The notes beneath the pieces are model-generated. The model was not told the origin of the DNA, did not search any database, and worked only from the letters and a program-made list of their open reading frames with translations. The position numbers were made by a program, and so were the translations under genes. Shown one piece after another: positions 24,493 through 35,668 of a stretch of 64,000 nucleotides of DNA. The DNA comes from Mactra quadrangularis (lineage: Eukaryota > Mollusca > Bivalvia > Venerida > Mactridae): positions 7,598,001 to 7,662,000 of the forward strand of contig CM046294.1 of NCBI GenBank assembly GCA_025267735.1, written 5' to 3'. Every line of letters starts with the position of its first letter. The first letter of the stretch is position 1.

Positions 24493-27400
24493 TTAACAAT
24501 TTAGAATATAAATCAACAGAACGTACAACATTAATACAATTCTTATAGACTCCATAGATTTAGAACCATTGTACAAGTTTCTAGGATAGCATACAGTAGC
24601 TTTCTCTGAACAAGGGTAGATAACTGTGTTCATGTAGACCTGCCAATGTTTCTGCATACCTCGGTCTGTACAAGTTTTTTCCACGGCTGTATGAATATCT
24701 GATGCTAAGGTATTCTCAAGGCTGTAAAACACAAGGATTGAAAACAATAATACGATTGGTAAATTTTAAACAACTGTCATTGGCGCTCACATTAACCCCA
24801 CTGACTTAAATGCTCGATATTTGTTCAAAATTACCTAACCCTAAGCCTAAACTGTAATACTAACGACATTTCTTCTGTAATCTCTATCAATAAGAAAATA
24901 TATCTGTATTTATGTAGAATAATTATATATCGACCAAATATCGAGTAATTACGTCAGCGGGGGTAATATATGCGCCAACATGCAATGGTAACTGGAATCG
25001 GTGTTGAAATTATATTTTCTAAAACACACCATAAATAATTGGCCGAGCTGCATATAATATTATGTCAATCAATTAGCAATGAAGTAAGAGCGTCTTAAAA
25101 TAGACCTATCGTGTTAATGTTAAAATTGGCCAATTCTGTCAATGTTCCGACCAGAAAAGGGTTCTAAACAGTGAAATAAAATTTCCAAATTTCTATTATT
25201 TTGGGAATTCACTCACGCACACACATATGGCGTGAACAACGCTTGAAACTATTATTCAAACGACGTCTGTGCTCAATAATAACGTACGTCACCATATTGT
25301 GTGTTGACGTCATGACGTTATGTGTAACGACGTCGGTTTCTAACGTCAAACGTCAAGGAGATTTTACAACAAACACACAGTCTTTACAACACTTACGTTA
25401 ACATGTATTCAGAGAATATAAATAAAGAAGTTGAATTAATATTACAAGACGTTACAGAGGAAGATTTTAAGTCTCCAGATAGAGAAAGTATTAAAATAAA
25501 ACAGATTATTTATATTGATGTTGGTTTAGAGAGATTTATTAACATACGTTATAGACAATGTCCATTGACAGTCAACAGAAATATGAATGGTAAGATATTT
25601 ATTTTCAAATGTTTGTTATACACATGTAATAGTGTATGTGTTTTTTTTATTTTGCAACTTCATTTGATTCTGTTTCTTCAAATATAAATAAATCAAGCAA
25701 TTGAATGGCTGCAATGAACTAATTCACTCGTTTAGTCAAATAGGATATCAGAAATTTCATGCTATTTTATTCCATTTTGTCAGTCAAGTGTTTTTCTTAT
25801 CACAAATAAAGAATACGATGTCTATATTTGTTTGTATAAATCAAATGTGTGTTTTTCTGTCTGGGTTCCAAAATACCGATCTAATCGTCTTCGTTTAGTC
25901 TTTCTTGAAAACTACTTGAAACCAAGGCATACACGTATTTAGTAGCTGTACTTTTATGTCTAAATATTACGTTATAAAATAAGCGTTTTTTTCGATATTA
26001 TGATAATGAAAATATGTTAATTTCTTTCCACAGGCTTGGTAGATGCTCAAACATTTTGGAGGGATAGTAACAAAGGAAGAAACGGTCTCTATGATACCAG
26101 TGATCTAGAGTTAAAACCTTCAACTCTACAACCAGTATATTTTCCAACCAAACATATCAACATGCAACAAGAAATACCCAACAATGATCCAGCCCCAATA
26201 TCAATAATGGCACAATATCTGTATGATTTAATGATGAAGAAATCACAAGAATGTGTTCATGATGTTACTACATCAGTTAATGTTCAGATAAATGATGAAG
26301 TTGATGATATCAACCAATCAGAAAATGAAGTAAAGGTAAAGAAATCATTTAAATCAAAGATGAAGAGATTCTTGAAAAGATTGTCATGTTGCCATGGTAA
26401 TAAGGAGGATATGCATTGCGGATAAAAAATTAAACAAAATCATATTTCTAACAGTTTATGAATATATTTATTACATCTAATATTTATTAAAGAAAATTAA
26501 ACACCCAATAACCCTTTCAATACTGAATTTCCACTAAGGACTAGATCAGTTTCAATTCTTAGTCCTATTTATTGTCATTTTAGTTGATTTCAGGATAAAA
26601 ATTGGACAATGTCAATCGCCAACAGCAAAGAGCCTGGTCAGCCCGCACATGTTGCGTCGGCTGACCTGGATCTTAGCTGGTGGCAAAGGCTTTTCATATT
26701 TGGCTCCTGCATTGTAAATGTTAAATACCATTGGGGAATATGTTTGTTCTTGTAGATAGTTTGGTACTAATTAACTGAAGGTTTTATACTTGTACCAATG
26801 TTACTATATATATTCTAATGTTTGTTTAGATCTTTCATTCATTTACTTAACACTGTGCAACTTGGCCTCTCTCGGATTGATACGTAAAAATCTTCTGTAA
26901 ATAAACTGTGACTAACTAATTTAATACGTGTAAACGATGTCAAAGAGTATTCATTGTTTTTAGGTCAGTTTTTGGTTAAGCAGTTCAGTCTTTAAAGCAT
27001 TGAGAAGCAGTTTTATAAAAAAATGGTAAAATATGAAAGGAGATGCATTTAAAGTATGAAACTGTACATGTTTGCAAATATAAAAGCATGGGAGATGAAA
27101 CTCATGCTTAAAAGCTCACATAATTCACTCTTGCACTTCGATCAGAGCCATTACAGTAATTATTAATTACAAAATAAGTTTGAATGGCAATTTCTAGTTT
27201 TAAATATATACCTGCACTGTGTTCCTTTATCCAAAGTACCCATAATGCTATGGTTGTGTATACTTGACATAAACTTACTCATTGGTTTCGTCACTTCCGC
27301 TGATGCAGCACAACTAATTATCATATCTGAAATTAAACAGAAAATCGAGTATTAAAAAAATTATTATTATTAATTGCGGAAAAGTTCCCTTTTCAAGGCA

Positions 27401-30400
27401 ATGCGTTGCTCTTATCAAACTGCTCTCTTCGGTTATTCTCTGATATTTAGATTTTCATACGATTCGACTAATAAATTATGCCAATTTTTATTCTAGATGC
27501 AAACCTCGTTCTGAGAACGTGTTTGCCATTTTGGAAGAATTTTGGAACACGGTGACTAATGAAAAATTCTGCTGGTAAATTCTTGACAGGAGTGTAATGA
27601 AAATCCATAGGCTTTGATTATAATTTATTAGACTACCTTGATGATTGCCATTGTGGCGATTTTTAGTCCAAAATACTTCATTTGAGAAGAAAGGGTACCA
27701 ATGATAACAACATTTCGCTAAAAGGACCATCGATTAAAAAAAATATTGTGGAACTTTACTGAAGTACTTAATGTGAGATTAATACACGACAAAGGCTGGC
27801 AGGACGGCGATAATTGGAGCTCTAGTAAGAATAAAGCCCCTGGGCAGCGTATTATAAAAATCTTACGATAGTTTACTATACAATGCGGTTTACGACGAAA
27901 ATCAGTCGTAAGACCTTTGATAATGCGTGTCCCTGGTGCATAATCTCCCGGTTAATAGTACCAGGATGTTACCGAATATAGACACAAATGTATCAAACAT
28001 TATTTTATATATACATGTAATATACCTACCTGAGTTTTCAAGTGAACAAATACAGTTAAAAGCTGCCTCAAACGGTTCTACGGCTGATCCATACAATGTT
28101 GTTACTTGTGGTTCGTATAAACATTTAGTTATTATATTCTTGAAACATGATTGTATAGTACTCTTAAATCTGTAAAAAAATAAAATACTAACTAAGTCAT
28201 TTAAGCTCTTGAACATTTACGGTTGATTGGTTTGCATGCATTGTTTCGGTCATGTGCAACAATGTGAAAGGTGGGTTTGTTTCCAAATCATATATTTTAA
28301 GCTGATATTATATGGCATGACAAACGTTGCAATATTCTAAACAGAAAAAAATGTGTGCTAAAATAATGTGTTGGGTAAAAAATGTGTTTTTAAAAAAATA
28401 TTTGTTTTGTATAAAAATATTTCTTTTGTAAAATATTTTGTATAATAAATGTATTTTTGTAACACTGTTTTTTCCGTTTAGAATATTGCAACGTTTGTCA
28501 TGCCATAAGGACATGTCTAATTGGAAATGTTGTTAAGCGTCAACTCAAGTTTGACAAACCTAAGCCATTATTTACAAAAAAACACAAAACGAAAACACAT
28601 GTCCATTCTAGCTAGTATTCACATAAATAAGTACTTGGTAGTACATGAATGTTTATGACATTAATGTGAGATTAAAGTAATTCTATAAAAAAGTATATAC
28701 AACATACACATGTACATTTTCATTAATCAAATACACAAAAACAAGGAACTACATGTATCAGTATTTCCTAAGAAAAATCAGTAATCGAATCCCGGAACAA
28801 CAGGATTATTCAAGAAAATTTCACCATCTTTTTTTTTGACTGAGGACTCTAAAATCTACGCGCACGCGGACGCTTAACAAAATTCCGGTGTGGTATGACC
28901 TAATATTATACTACTGAAAATCATATCTGCCACGTGGTTCCATTTCATATATTTACCACACGTATTATAACGTAAATATACACCATAGTTTAACAAAAAT
29001 TAAATTCAATGAAACATATCAGAAAAAAGCAACAGACAAAAAATGCAGACCTGCCACAAAGCCAAAAGGCAAAAAGAAAGCAATTTGTTAATAATTTGTA
29101 GAGGATGTAACAAATACAACAATGTTCATGTTTCAAAATCCAGTTTGAAGTTCCATTGATTTCTTGTAAACAAATGGTATCCTTCGTTCACAAGAAACAA
29201 ATGGAACGCGTTTAAATGATAAGTCTAATAATATTAGAAGACATGTTTATAGACATACGTATTTCAACAAGTTCATTAATTGTTTGCCAGTCACCAAAGT
29301 CATAGAGCATGAAAAATCGGAGTTTTTATTATAGAGTCTGGTCATAAGTTTTCTAACTCCGACCACTAATTACAAATTGATATTTGACACGTTACAACAG
29401 TCAGTCGTGTGTCTGACTACCAATCTAAAGATCATTGGTTCAGTTCCCGAGTGGAACCTACAAGCGTTCGTGCAGTTTGGTCGTAGAACTATCGTCGGTT
29501 ATCCCACGATACATTACTCCGCTATGCTGGGTTATGTACCGTGGGCCGTTTGGTTAGTAAAATCTCGTAATCATGAAAAATTAATGAGACAGTTTCATTG
29601 GTTCCGCAAGGAAACCACTGCGGAAAAAACTAGCCAATGAAATTACGCCACCATTTTTTTTTAAATAAACATGTGCATTTTAAGTAAGAAAAAAAACAGT
29701 ATGACGTCATTGTTATTAAAGAGTCTTTAATTGTAACATGCGATTTCATTGGAAGAAGATTAGTCTCCCCTGCCTCATGCATATTTATGAAAACAAGATT
29801 TTGCCAGTCAAATTACCCATGGTATGTATGGAGTGTAACAGAAGAAAGTACTGTGATTACCGACGATTTCATGGAACTTGATCCATAGGCGGATCTAGCG
29901 GGGGGTCCCCCCCCTAGAATTTCCTAATTGTACCTGTCCATTGGTGGTTTTCTTTACTGCAAGCCATTTTTAAGTAGCATGAAGCAATTTTTCTCGTTGC
30001 TTAACATAGATTTAATGTTTATGTAAGTTTTATCATTTTATTATGTTGCATTGTTGTGCAAAATGTGGCTGTGGTTCGAAAGTTTGGACCCCCTAGTAAA
30101 AGTTCGGACCCCCCCCCCCCCTAGAAATAAATCTTGGATCCGCCCCTGTGATTATTCTATTGCGTACCTGTATATAAGTTAGGACAGTTGTTAACTTGTC
30201 GGTCACATTCGAAGGTATGTGCTTATTAGTTTGAAAGTACAAAAGTTTCTTTATAGAGACCTAAACCTTTACAGGAAAAGTGATATGACTTATAGATTGT
30301 CGTTTACAAGTATACACGAACGTGTACGCACATAGTACTAAATCAAAGCGCTGAAAGCACTGAAGCAACCATCAACTGAACATCTTATGTGTCGAGAACT

Positions 30401-33400
30401 GAATATCGGCATAAAAGTGATATGACTAAAAGATTTTTGCATAGCGTCGTACCGCACCATAAGTAAGCCTAAAATTAGTCTAACAATTTTATAAGCTGCA
30501 TTTTCTGCGTAATAACGCGTATACTGGACTACTTTGCAGTAGTAATTATCCCCTTAACTGCGCATGCGCGGCCTAATGTAATCGTCCGCGGCAGATTTAA
30601 ATGAGGATTAGCCACAGTCCACTACTAAACATGGACAAACCTCGGGCAAAAAAATAAAACTCACTTACCCGCACATTTCATCAGCATTAGATAACGAATC
30701 AGGAGTTGGTATTAGAGCATTTCTTACCATCACACCGTTCTTAGCGTAACAGTTAACAGCATCAGCGTTAATCCGAGATAATGTACATGGATAGTAGGTT
30801 GTAGCTACGTCATTACACGGGAACACTATTGTTGATAAATATTGGTGCATTACGTTCTTACTCTCCTCTGAACAATGACCATGGTCTACTGCTTTCTCGT
30901 ATATATCCATTATATTGTGTAGTAAGATGTGAACAGGGCTGAAAACAATTACGAAAACGTTGTAATGGATGTAAATTTATACATAACGCGAATCACGTCT
31001 GCTTGTCACCTAAACAATATCTATTGTTCATCGATTTTCTCTCAGTTTGAAAAAGGGAATGCTTATGTGTATCTCCCAGGAAAAAATCTGCCTCAAAGAA
31101 GCCATCATTAAATGATTTCAAAAACGGCAACGCTTAATTTCAACGTAACTGTTCGTAGCAATTGGTTCAAACTTTATGTATCTCATTAAAATTTGTTTTA
31201 AATCGTTATGAACTTAATTAATATACTGCGTGTACTTAGTAACAAAAACCTTTGAATCTTAAGATTGGGTTCCTTTATTTTGCATTTTAATATCATCATG
31301 AGATGTGTATTAAACTATAGACTTACTTGCAGAGATCTATAAATGAAGCAGATTGTTGGTCCATACTATCAACGTTATGTATTAATTCATTGACAGCCAG
31401 TGATATATTCTCAGCAAACTCATATCCACATGTCAGATCAACACCTTTCAATGAAAAATATCATACATTACGAGTATATAAATATGTAGTAATAACTAGT
31501 TTGAAAATAGTGCAATGTGTATGCAGCTCATTTTCTACAGTTTCATGAAATATTTACAAAGAAACTCAGAGTTGACGTACGTTATCTCATACGCACGTAT
31601 TTCTTGCTTCCAAAACTTTATAAGCTGCTTTTGTAACTTGATTTCATTGGACACGTTCATTAACATTATAGACACCGTCTCGATGAAGATTTTAAGCTAT
31701 TGTTCGTTTTTTCTCAACTGTCAAACTTGAATAATTTCACGGTGACTGAATGCATTGTTTTTGAACTGGCGGCCTAATTGTTATTTAAAAAATGTTGACT
31801 AAAACATTATTATCATACGGCATAAGCAGCTTTTCTCGATCATAATACACATTTTCGGAAACTCATGGATGTATTACGACTATAATTTTAACAAACGCAT
31901 TCATCGTGTAATTTTTCATGCTTCGACATTTGAGAAAAAACGAACAATAACACGAATGGTATGAAAGAGCTAAAGGAAGGAACTACAACACTAATTTACT
32001 TTTAATAACTTGAGTACAATTTTTCACTATTATGGCAGCTTTACTACAAATATAGAAATGCTCGTGGGCAAAGCTATAAAAACTATGTTCGCTAATATAG
32101 GTTGACAACAAAACATTCTCAGATACCGAGCGTCACTAGTTAACAATGTTTCCAATATAACTGTTAGATTAGTAACCGATGAGCTGTGGTGCTTTGTCTG
32201 GTTTCCAGTCGTAATTTGAGGGGTAACGATAGTGATAAGAGGCAGGTAATCCAGGCTATCTGAAACTCTGGTGCTGGGCTCACATAAATGGTGTAAAATA
32301 TGCAGTTTCTGAATGAGATAAGTTTTGATTTAATAGCTCATACAAAGTGAAAGAATCAATGTTCTACTTGTTGCTGCATGCCACTCAATGAAGTTATTAT
32401 AAATGCACTAGTGGTCAGCTGATCCAGTGTCATAATACTTACTTTTATTTGGTTCTTTACATATACCATCGTATGCTGCCAGAAGAGCTGCTCCTGTAGT
32501 TCCAAATATGACCTTCACCCTTTTATCTGATGTACAAGCGGATATGACGTTTGTTATACAATTCTTGATGTCACTTATATGACGCCTGAAATAGAAATTA
32601 TTTTTAAATTCTGTATAGAGGGATGGATCATGACCACATGTAAGATGTGGAAGACGATGAGTCAATTCTTGCTCCGGTTTCACCAAACCTTTAAAATGCG
32701 ATTATTTCAATTTAGGTTTTTCTATGAAATTGGGTTTGCAGAAATAGAACTAAGATAGCTGAAGATAGTTGAAGGTCTGGTAACATCGCTTAGTAGTAGA
32801 ATAGTTGACATTCTGCACATATGAATAATTACCTCTTAAAATTTTATTTTATGCCAGTCTCATATTGTGATTCGATTTGTGAAACCTCGTTCCATATACA
32901 TGTTCAGCCGACTTTACAATTTTGAACGGTAGCTCCTGATCAATAAAACCACCTTCATGAAGGTAATTCCTCACAGCACCTATCTACACCTGGTGAAATG
33001 GAACAACTAAATTTCTTGCTCGATAAAATTAGCACAGTCTCTAGTGGGGTTCGGACTCGGGATCTCTCGATCCCTAAGCAGGCGTCCTAACTAGGGATGA
33101 GACGGTACGGTCATCACTCGATACGATACATATCGATACGAAAAGAGACGATATGATTATTTACGATACGATACGATACGATACGATACGATACGATACG
33201 ATACGATACGGGTAGTTATTGTAAAATTTCAAACATTCACATTCTTTTAATTATGATCACGGGTCGTCCAAGGGATGAGTTGTCTCTACCTGCAGATTGA
33301 GTTGTCCAAACTTCAGTTGTACCGAACCCGTTTTCAAAACAGCCACGTAGATAATATTTCGTGAACGATTACGGCCAACCTGCTGAATACTGAAAATAAA

Positions 33401-35172
33401 GTGACTTCCCCTGATTATACGAATGTCAGGATCATATCGCGATGTATCGTGCTGGGCCACTATACGTACTGTTGATCGACGTATCGAAATTGTATCGATA
33501 TATCGCCGTATCGTCTCATCCTTAGTCCTAACACTGGACTTCTACTCCTACATTAATACACAGACTACTTATACCCAAATTGTAATTTCAATTATCACCA
33601 TACAACTACAAACATATACATGTACTTACATACAAAAGTTGACCACAGCATCTGAGTTATTTAATACAGGCACAAGTGGATCAGTACCATGTTCTACCGA
33701 GTGATCTGTTAAACATACTCTGGTTGCTGAATGTATCTCTGCTGTACTGCATCTAGCTGAGGCCATATTGTTATACAGGAATACCGTCATTAGTAATACT
33801 GGAATAAACAATGAAGAAAGCTAGATCTATGGAACAAAGCCGAATACTTCCAAAGGTATTCCATGTAACATTGAACTCTTAAAATCGTCCAAAAAATATC
33901 ATATTTGGTAAAGTTTGGTTAAGTTTGACTAAATTTGGTTCTGTTCGGCAATATTCGATAAAGTTCAATTCTGATCGACGAAGTCAGCTGAGTTCGTAAG
34001 TTTACGTAACTACAAAACAATTTCTTCTATATGTCGCCATTTATTATAACTTGTATTAGTTACGCTATTAGTAACTCGTTTCATTCGGAACACCTCGACC
34101 TTTCATGAATGAATAATTACTCGTAGTGAATGGCCGAAGAGTTCCAATGTAACGCGTTTAAGCATAACTCTGTTCGACCAAACTCGGTACGTGCGGCAAA
34201 AACCGGTTATTGTCGGGAAAGGTCGGTTACAATGTTTACCCAGTAGCCTGTTCAATTACCCTAAATGTTCCAAAACGTTCCGTAACGCTACATCCGGAAC
34301 TCCTCGGTCATTCGCTGCGAATAATCTTATCTAATAAACAAGATATACGATCGTTAAGGCAATAAGTGATGTTTCAAAATTTATGGACTAAAGTCGATAC
34401 ATTACTCATTACCTAGACGATCGTATATTTGTTTACTTCAACACCGGTAGTTTCAAAATAGCGTTTAAATATGTCCAAGATTATTCGCAGCGAATGGCCG
34501 AGTAGTTCCAAATGTATCGTTACAGAACGTTTTGGAACGTTAAGGGTAATTGAACAGGCTACCTGACTGTCGGAAACGGGCTAATGGCAAACCAAACACA
34601 AAAATATGTATTGAAACAGTTAGTTTATGTAGATATAATAAAATTATGTAATTTTCGATGTTACACAATTACATAACTGATCAATGCCAACTTTATTGAG
34701 AGTAAAGAAAAAAGCAAAACAAACTATGGTCGATGAATATACGCCATCATTAAATATTACTGCAGCGAAAATATTGTCATGAAATTGAACTAGGATGACA
34801 ATTTTAATGAAGAGAGCAGAACAGAATTTATTTTCTAACGCCACAAATACATGGTGTTTGTCGCCATTACAAAACAACTAGCGGTACACCCAATACATTT
34901 TACAAAAGAACAATGGCATCCATATAATAATATCAATCAGATAGAAAGAATAATTTAGATACATAATATAATATCTATTTAATTATACGATGATTCGTAT
35001 GTTATTGTAATAAATTAGTGAATCAAAAAGTACATGCACATATTCATCTACAAATGATAAGATAACAAAAGATAATTTAGATAATGATAATTTTCAATGA
35101 TAACAAAAACAATAATTATCTTTACTCACCAAGCCAAAACAGCATTTTTATATACATTGATGGTATATACAT
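24493..35172 (-). CDS. Secreted, probably GPI-anchored cysteine-rich protein with two tandem repeats
   Basis: Eight exons in transcript order join in frame: 35172-35130, 33798-33630, 32585-32443, 31444-31327, 30938-30669, 28169-28030, 27326-27212 and 24721-24493 (stop TAA). They give 408 residues. Exon 1 plus the start of exon 2 form a signal peptide (MYIPSMYIKMLFWLVLLMTV, then FLYNNMASA). ATG at 35157 is an alternative start five codons downstream. The mature chain has two homologous ~180-residue repeats (about 31-213 and 214-383) with about 11 cysteines each; matched blocks are GTTGAALLAAYDGIC with GSAVEPFEAAFNCIC, and YLSTIVFPCNDVATTYYPC with YMNTVIYPCSEKATVCYPR. Several N-glycosylation sites are visible (for example NIS, NHS, NGS). 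The C-terminus, NGSKS then a hydrophobic end, looks like a GPI signal. I do not recognise the family. Gene 3 is nested antisense in its last intron. Confidence 0.87.
24775..24985. mobile_element. ~210-bp MITE with TIR 'TGGCGCWYACATTAACCC'
   Basis: The left end 'cattggcgctcacattaacc' and right end 'ggtaatatatgcgccaacatg' are imperfect inverted repeats that continue inward ('ctcgatatttg' and 'caaatatcgag'). Related sequence occurs at 45466-45600, 8400-8480 and 46730-46760. It lies in the last intron of the - strand gene. Confidence 0.7.
25261..25402 (+). promoter_or_regulatory. CRE/ACGT-cluster promoter of the nested gene
   Basis: Nine ACGT cores occur in the 142 bp before the ATG (25263, 25282, 25286, 25307, 25315, 25330, 25343, 25350 and 25395). 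They include a perfect palindromic CRE TGACGTCA at 25305-25312 directly followed by TGACGTTA at 25313-25320. CRE and half-CRE sites bind CREB/ATF or related bZIP factors (established). Control of this gene by them is inference. No TATA box is obvious. Confidence 0.6.
25403..26425 (+). CDS. Unrecognised 192-residue protein, nested antisense gene
   Basis: Two exons: 25403-25589 (62 codons plus one base; donor GTAAGA) and 26034-26425 (acceptor TTTCCACAG, stop TAA). The ATG has A at -3 and directly follows the ACGT-rich promoter. The first exon encodes MYSENINKEVELILQDVTEE and a charged segment. The second is hydrophilic with an acidic patch (INDEVDDINQSENEV) and then a strongly basic amphipathic segment KKSFKSKMKRFLKRLSCC near the end. 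The CC next to basic residues could be palmitoylated for membrane attachment (inference). There is no signal peptide, transmembrane segment or known domain. ATTAAA occurs at 26429 and 26486. The gene lies wholly inside the 24722-27211 intron of the opposite-strand gene. Its function is unknown. Confidence 0.72.
26426..27211. other. 3' flank of the nested gene, within the last intron of the - strand gene
   Basis: ATTAAA at 26429 and 26486 may serve as poly(A) signals. A short stem (ggtcagcc 26636-26643 with ggctgacc 26659-26666) is visible. Nothing else is recognised. Confidence 0.5.
27868..27935. repeat. Short hairpin repeat, copy 2
   Basis: 'gcggtttacgacgaaaatc', then 'gtcgtaagacctttgataat', matches 22735-22800. 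Confidence 0.6.
28311..28507. mobile_element. 197-bp MITE with perfect 32-bp TIRs
   Basis: The left TIR 28311-28342 (starts 'tatggcatgacaaacgttgc') is the exact reverse complement of 28476-28507. Similarity continues ~8 bp further in with one mismatch. The core is only AT-rich sequence. No target duplication is obvious. A perfect long TIR suggests a recent insertion. Confidence 0.88.
29491..29867. mobile_element. CRE/CCAAT-bearing MITE, copy 2
   Basis: Same termini ('atcgtcggtta' and 'gattaccgacgat') and order as 21567-21970. It includes TGACGTCA at 29702-29709, 'ttcattggttccgcaaggaa' and 'agccaatgaaattac'. It lies in intron 5 of the cysteine-rich gene. Confidence 0.8.
29886..30150. mobile_element. 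Element with GGCGGATC termini, shorter relative
   Basis: It runs from 'ataggcggatctagcgggg' to 'cttggatccgcccctg', with C and G homopolymers. The termini resemble those of 11605-12096. Confidence 0.7.
31698..31949. mobile_element. 252-bp MITE, copy 1
   Basis: The ends 'tattgttcgttttttctcaa' (31698-31717) and its exact reverse complement (31930-31949) continue as imperfect arms ('gaataatttcacggtga' and 'catcgtgtaatttttcatg'). A second copy is at 58177-58411. Confidence 0.85.
32880..33091 (-). repeat. SINE-C copy, interrupted by a hAT-like element
   Basis: Family hallmarks are 'catatacatgttcagccgac', 'gtaattcctcacagcacc', 'ggaacaactaaatttcttgc' and 'ctagtggggttcggactcgg' (reverse B box). The head resumes after the inserted element at about 33525-33560. 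Relatives lie at 40495, 41364, 43860 and 53790, all in the same orientation. Confidence 0.75.
33092..33524. mobile_element. hAT-like non-autonomous element with 8-bp TSD
   Basis: The termini 'tagggatgagacggtacgg' and 'ccgtatcgtctcatcctta' are inverted repeats. The flanks are the perfect 8-bp direct repeat gtcctaac (33084-33091 and 33525-33532), the duplication length typical of hAT transposons. It is inserted in a SINE-C copy and contains a (CGATA)n run. Confidence 0.88.
33163..33210. repeat. (ACGAT)n pentanucleotide run
   Basis: About nine to ten perfect 5-bp units inside the hAT-like element. They may have expanded from its terminal 'cgatacg' motifs. Confidence 0.9.
34243..34562. mobile_element. 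320-bp MITE with TIR 'GTAGCCTGTTCAATTACCCT'
   Basis: The left end 'gtagcctgttcaattaccct' and the perfect inverted right end frame longer imperfect arms ('cattcgctgcgaataatctt' with 'aagattattcgcagcgaatg'; 'agacgatcgtata'). It lies in intron 1 of the cysteine-rich gene. Confidence 0.85.
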
Positions 35173-35488
35173 TGTCCAAGCCTTAGAACACTTTATCTCT
35201 GTTGTTTCAAGAAAAATAAAATCATGAATGTTTCTTGGCAACAGTTGCTTTGTGTTCAACATATTATCACATTTGGGAAAGATGCTGGTAGTCATGGAAA
35301 CAGTACACAAATGAAGAAGTTAAATCATATTTAGCAATAGTTTGTGGGTATGTGCTAATAAGAATCGTAAAGAAACTTGTGAACAACTTGGTTACAGCAC
35401 TAGATACAAGACGGGAATCCTAGGTTGTACACTTGTTTAAAATCAATACTGAAATGTCATTTCAAACCTGTTTGATCAAAAAGTAATA

Positions 35489-35668
35489 CAGTCGAGCCCC
35501 AGCGGAGCGGCCCTCTACAGAGCAACCCTCTGCACAAAAACAACTTTTGATTATTCCCTTTGGCGTAATTTTAAATTGAATTTAACCTTTGCAGAGCAAC
35601 GACCTCTAAACAGCAACGCACTTTAAATAGTCTCTCCAAGTGGGTGTTGTTCAAGAAAGATTGTACTG
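35489..35668. mobile_element. 180-bp TA-flanked MITE (Tc1/mariner-like ends)
   Basis: It begins 'cagtcgagcccc' and ends 'gattgtactg', flanked on both sides by TA (35487-35488 and 35669-35670). Inside, 'agagcaaccctctgcac' and 'gcagagcaacgacctct' are related repeats. The ends resemble those of 60836-62073. Confidence 0.65.

Larger units (their letters stand above)
28170..30668. other. Intron 5 of the cysteine-rich gene, 2.5 kb
   Basis: It contains the MITEs at 28311, 29491 and 29886. The rest is AT-rich without exon signals. A 'tgcgcatgcgcg' motif lies at 30559-30570 near the exon 5 donor side. Confidence 0.75.

Noticed and set aside
28308..28514. 68-codon - strand frame
   Set aside because: It is exactly the length of the 28311-28507 MITE and arises from its palindromic ends.
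29377..29640. 87-codon frame
   Set aside because: It lies mostly within the CRE-bearing MITE, whose other copy does not keep the frame.
33423..33704. 93-codon + strand frame
   Set aside because: It crosses the right half of the hAT-like element and the antisense of a real - strand exon (33630-33798).
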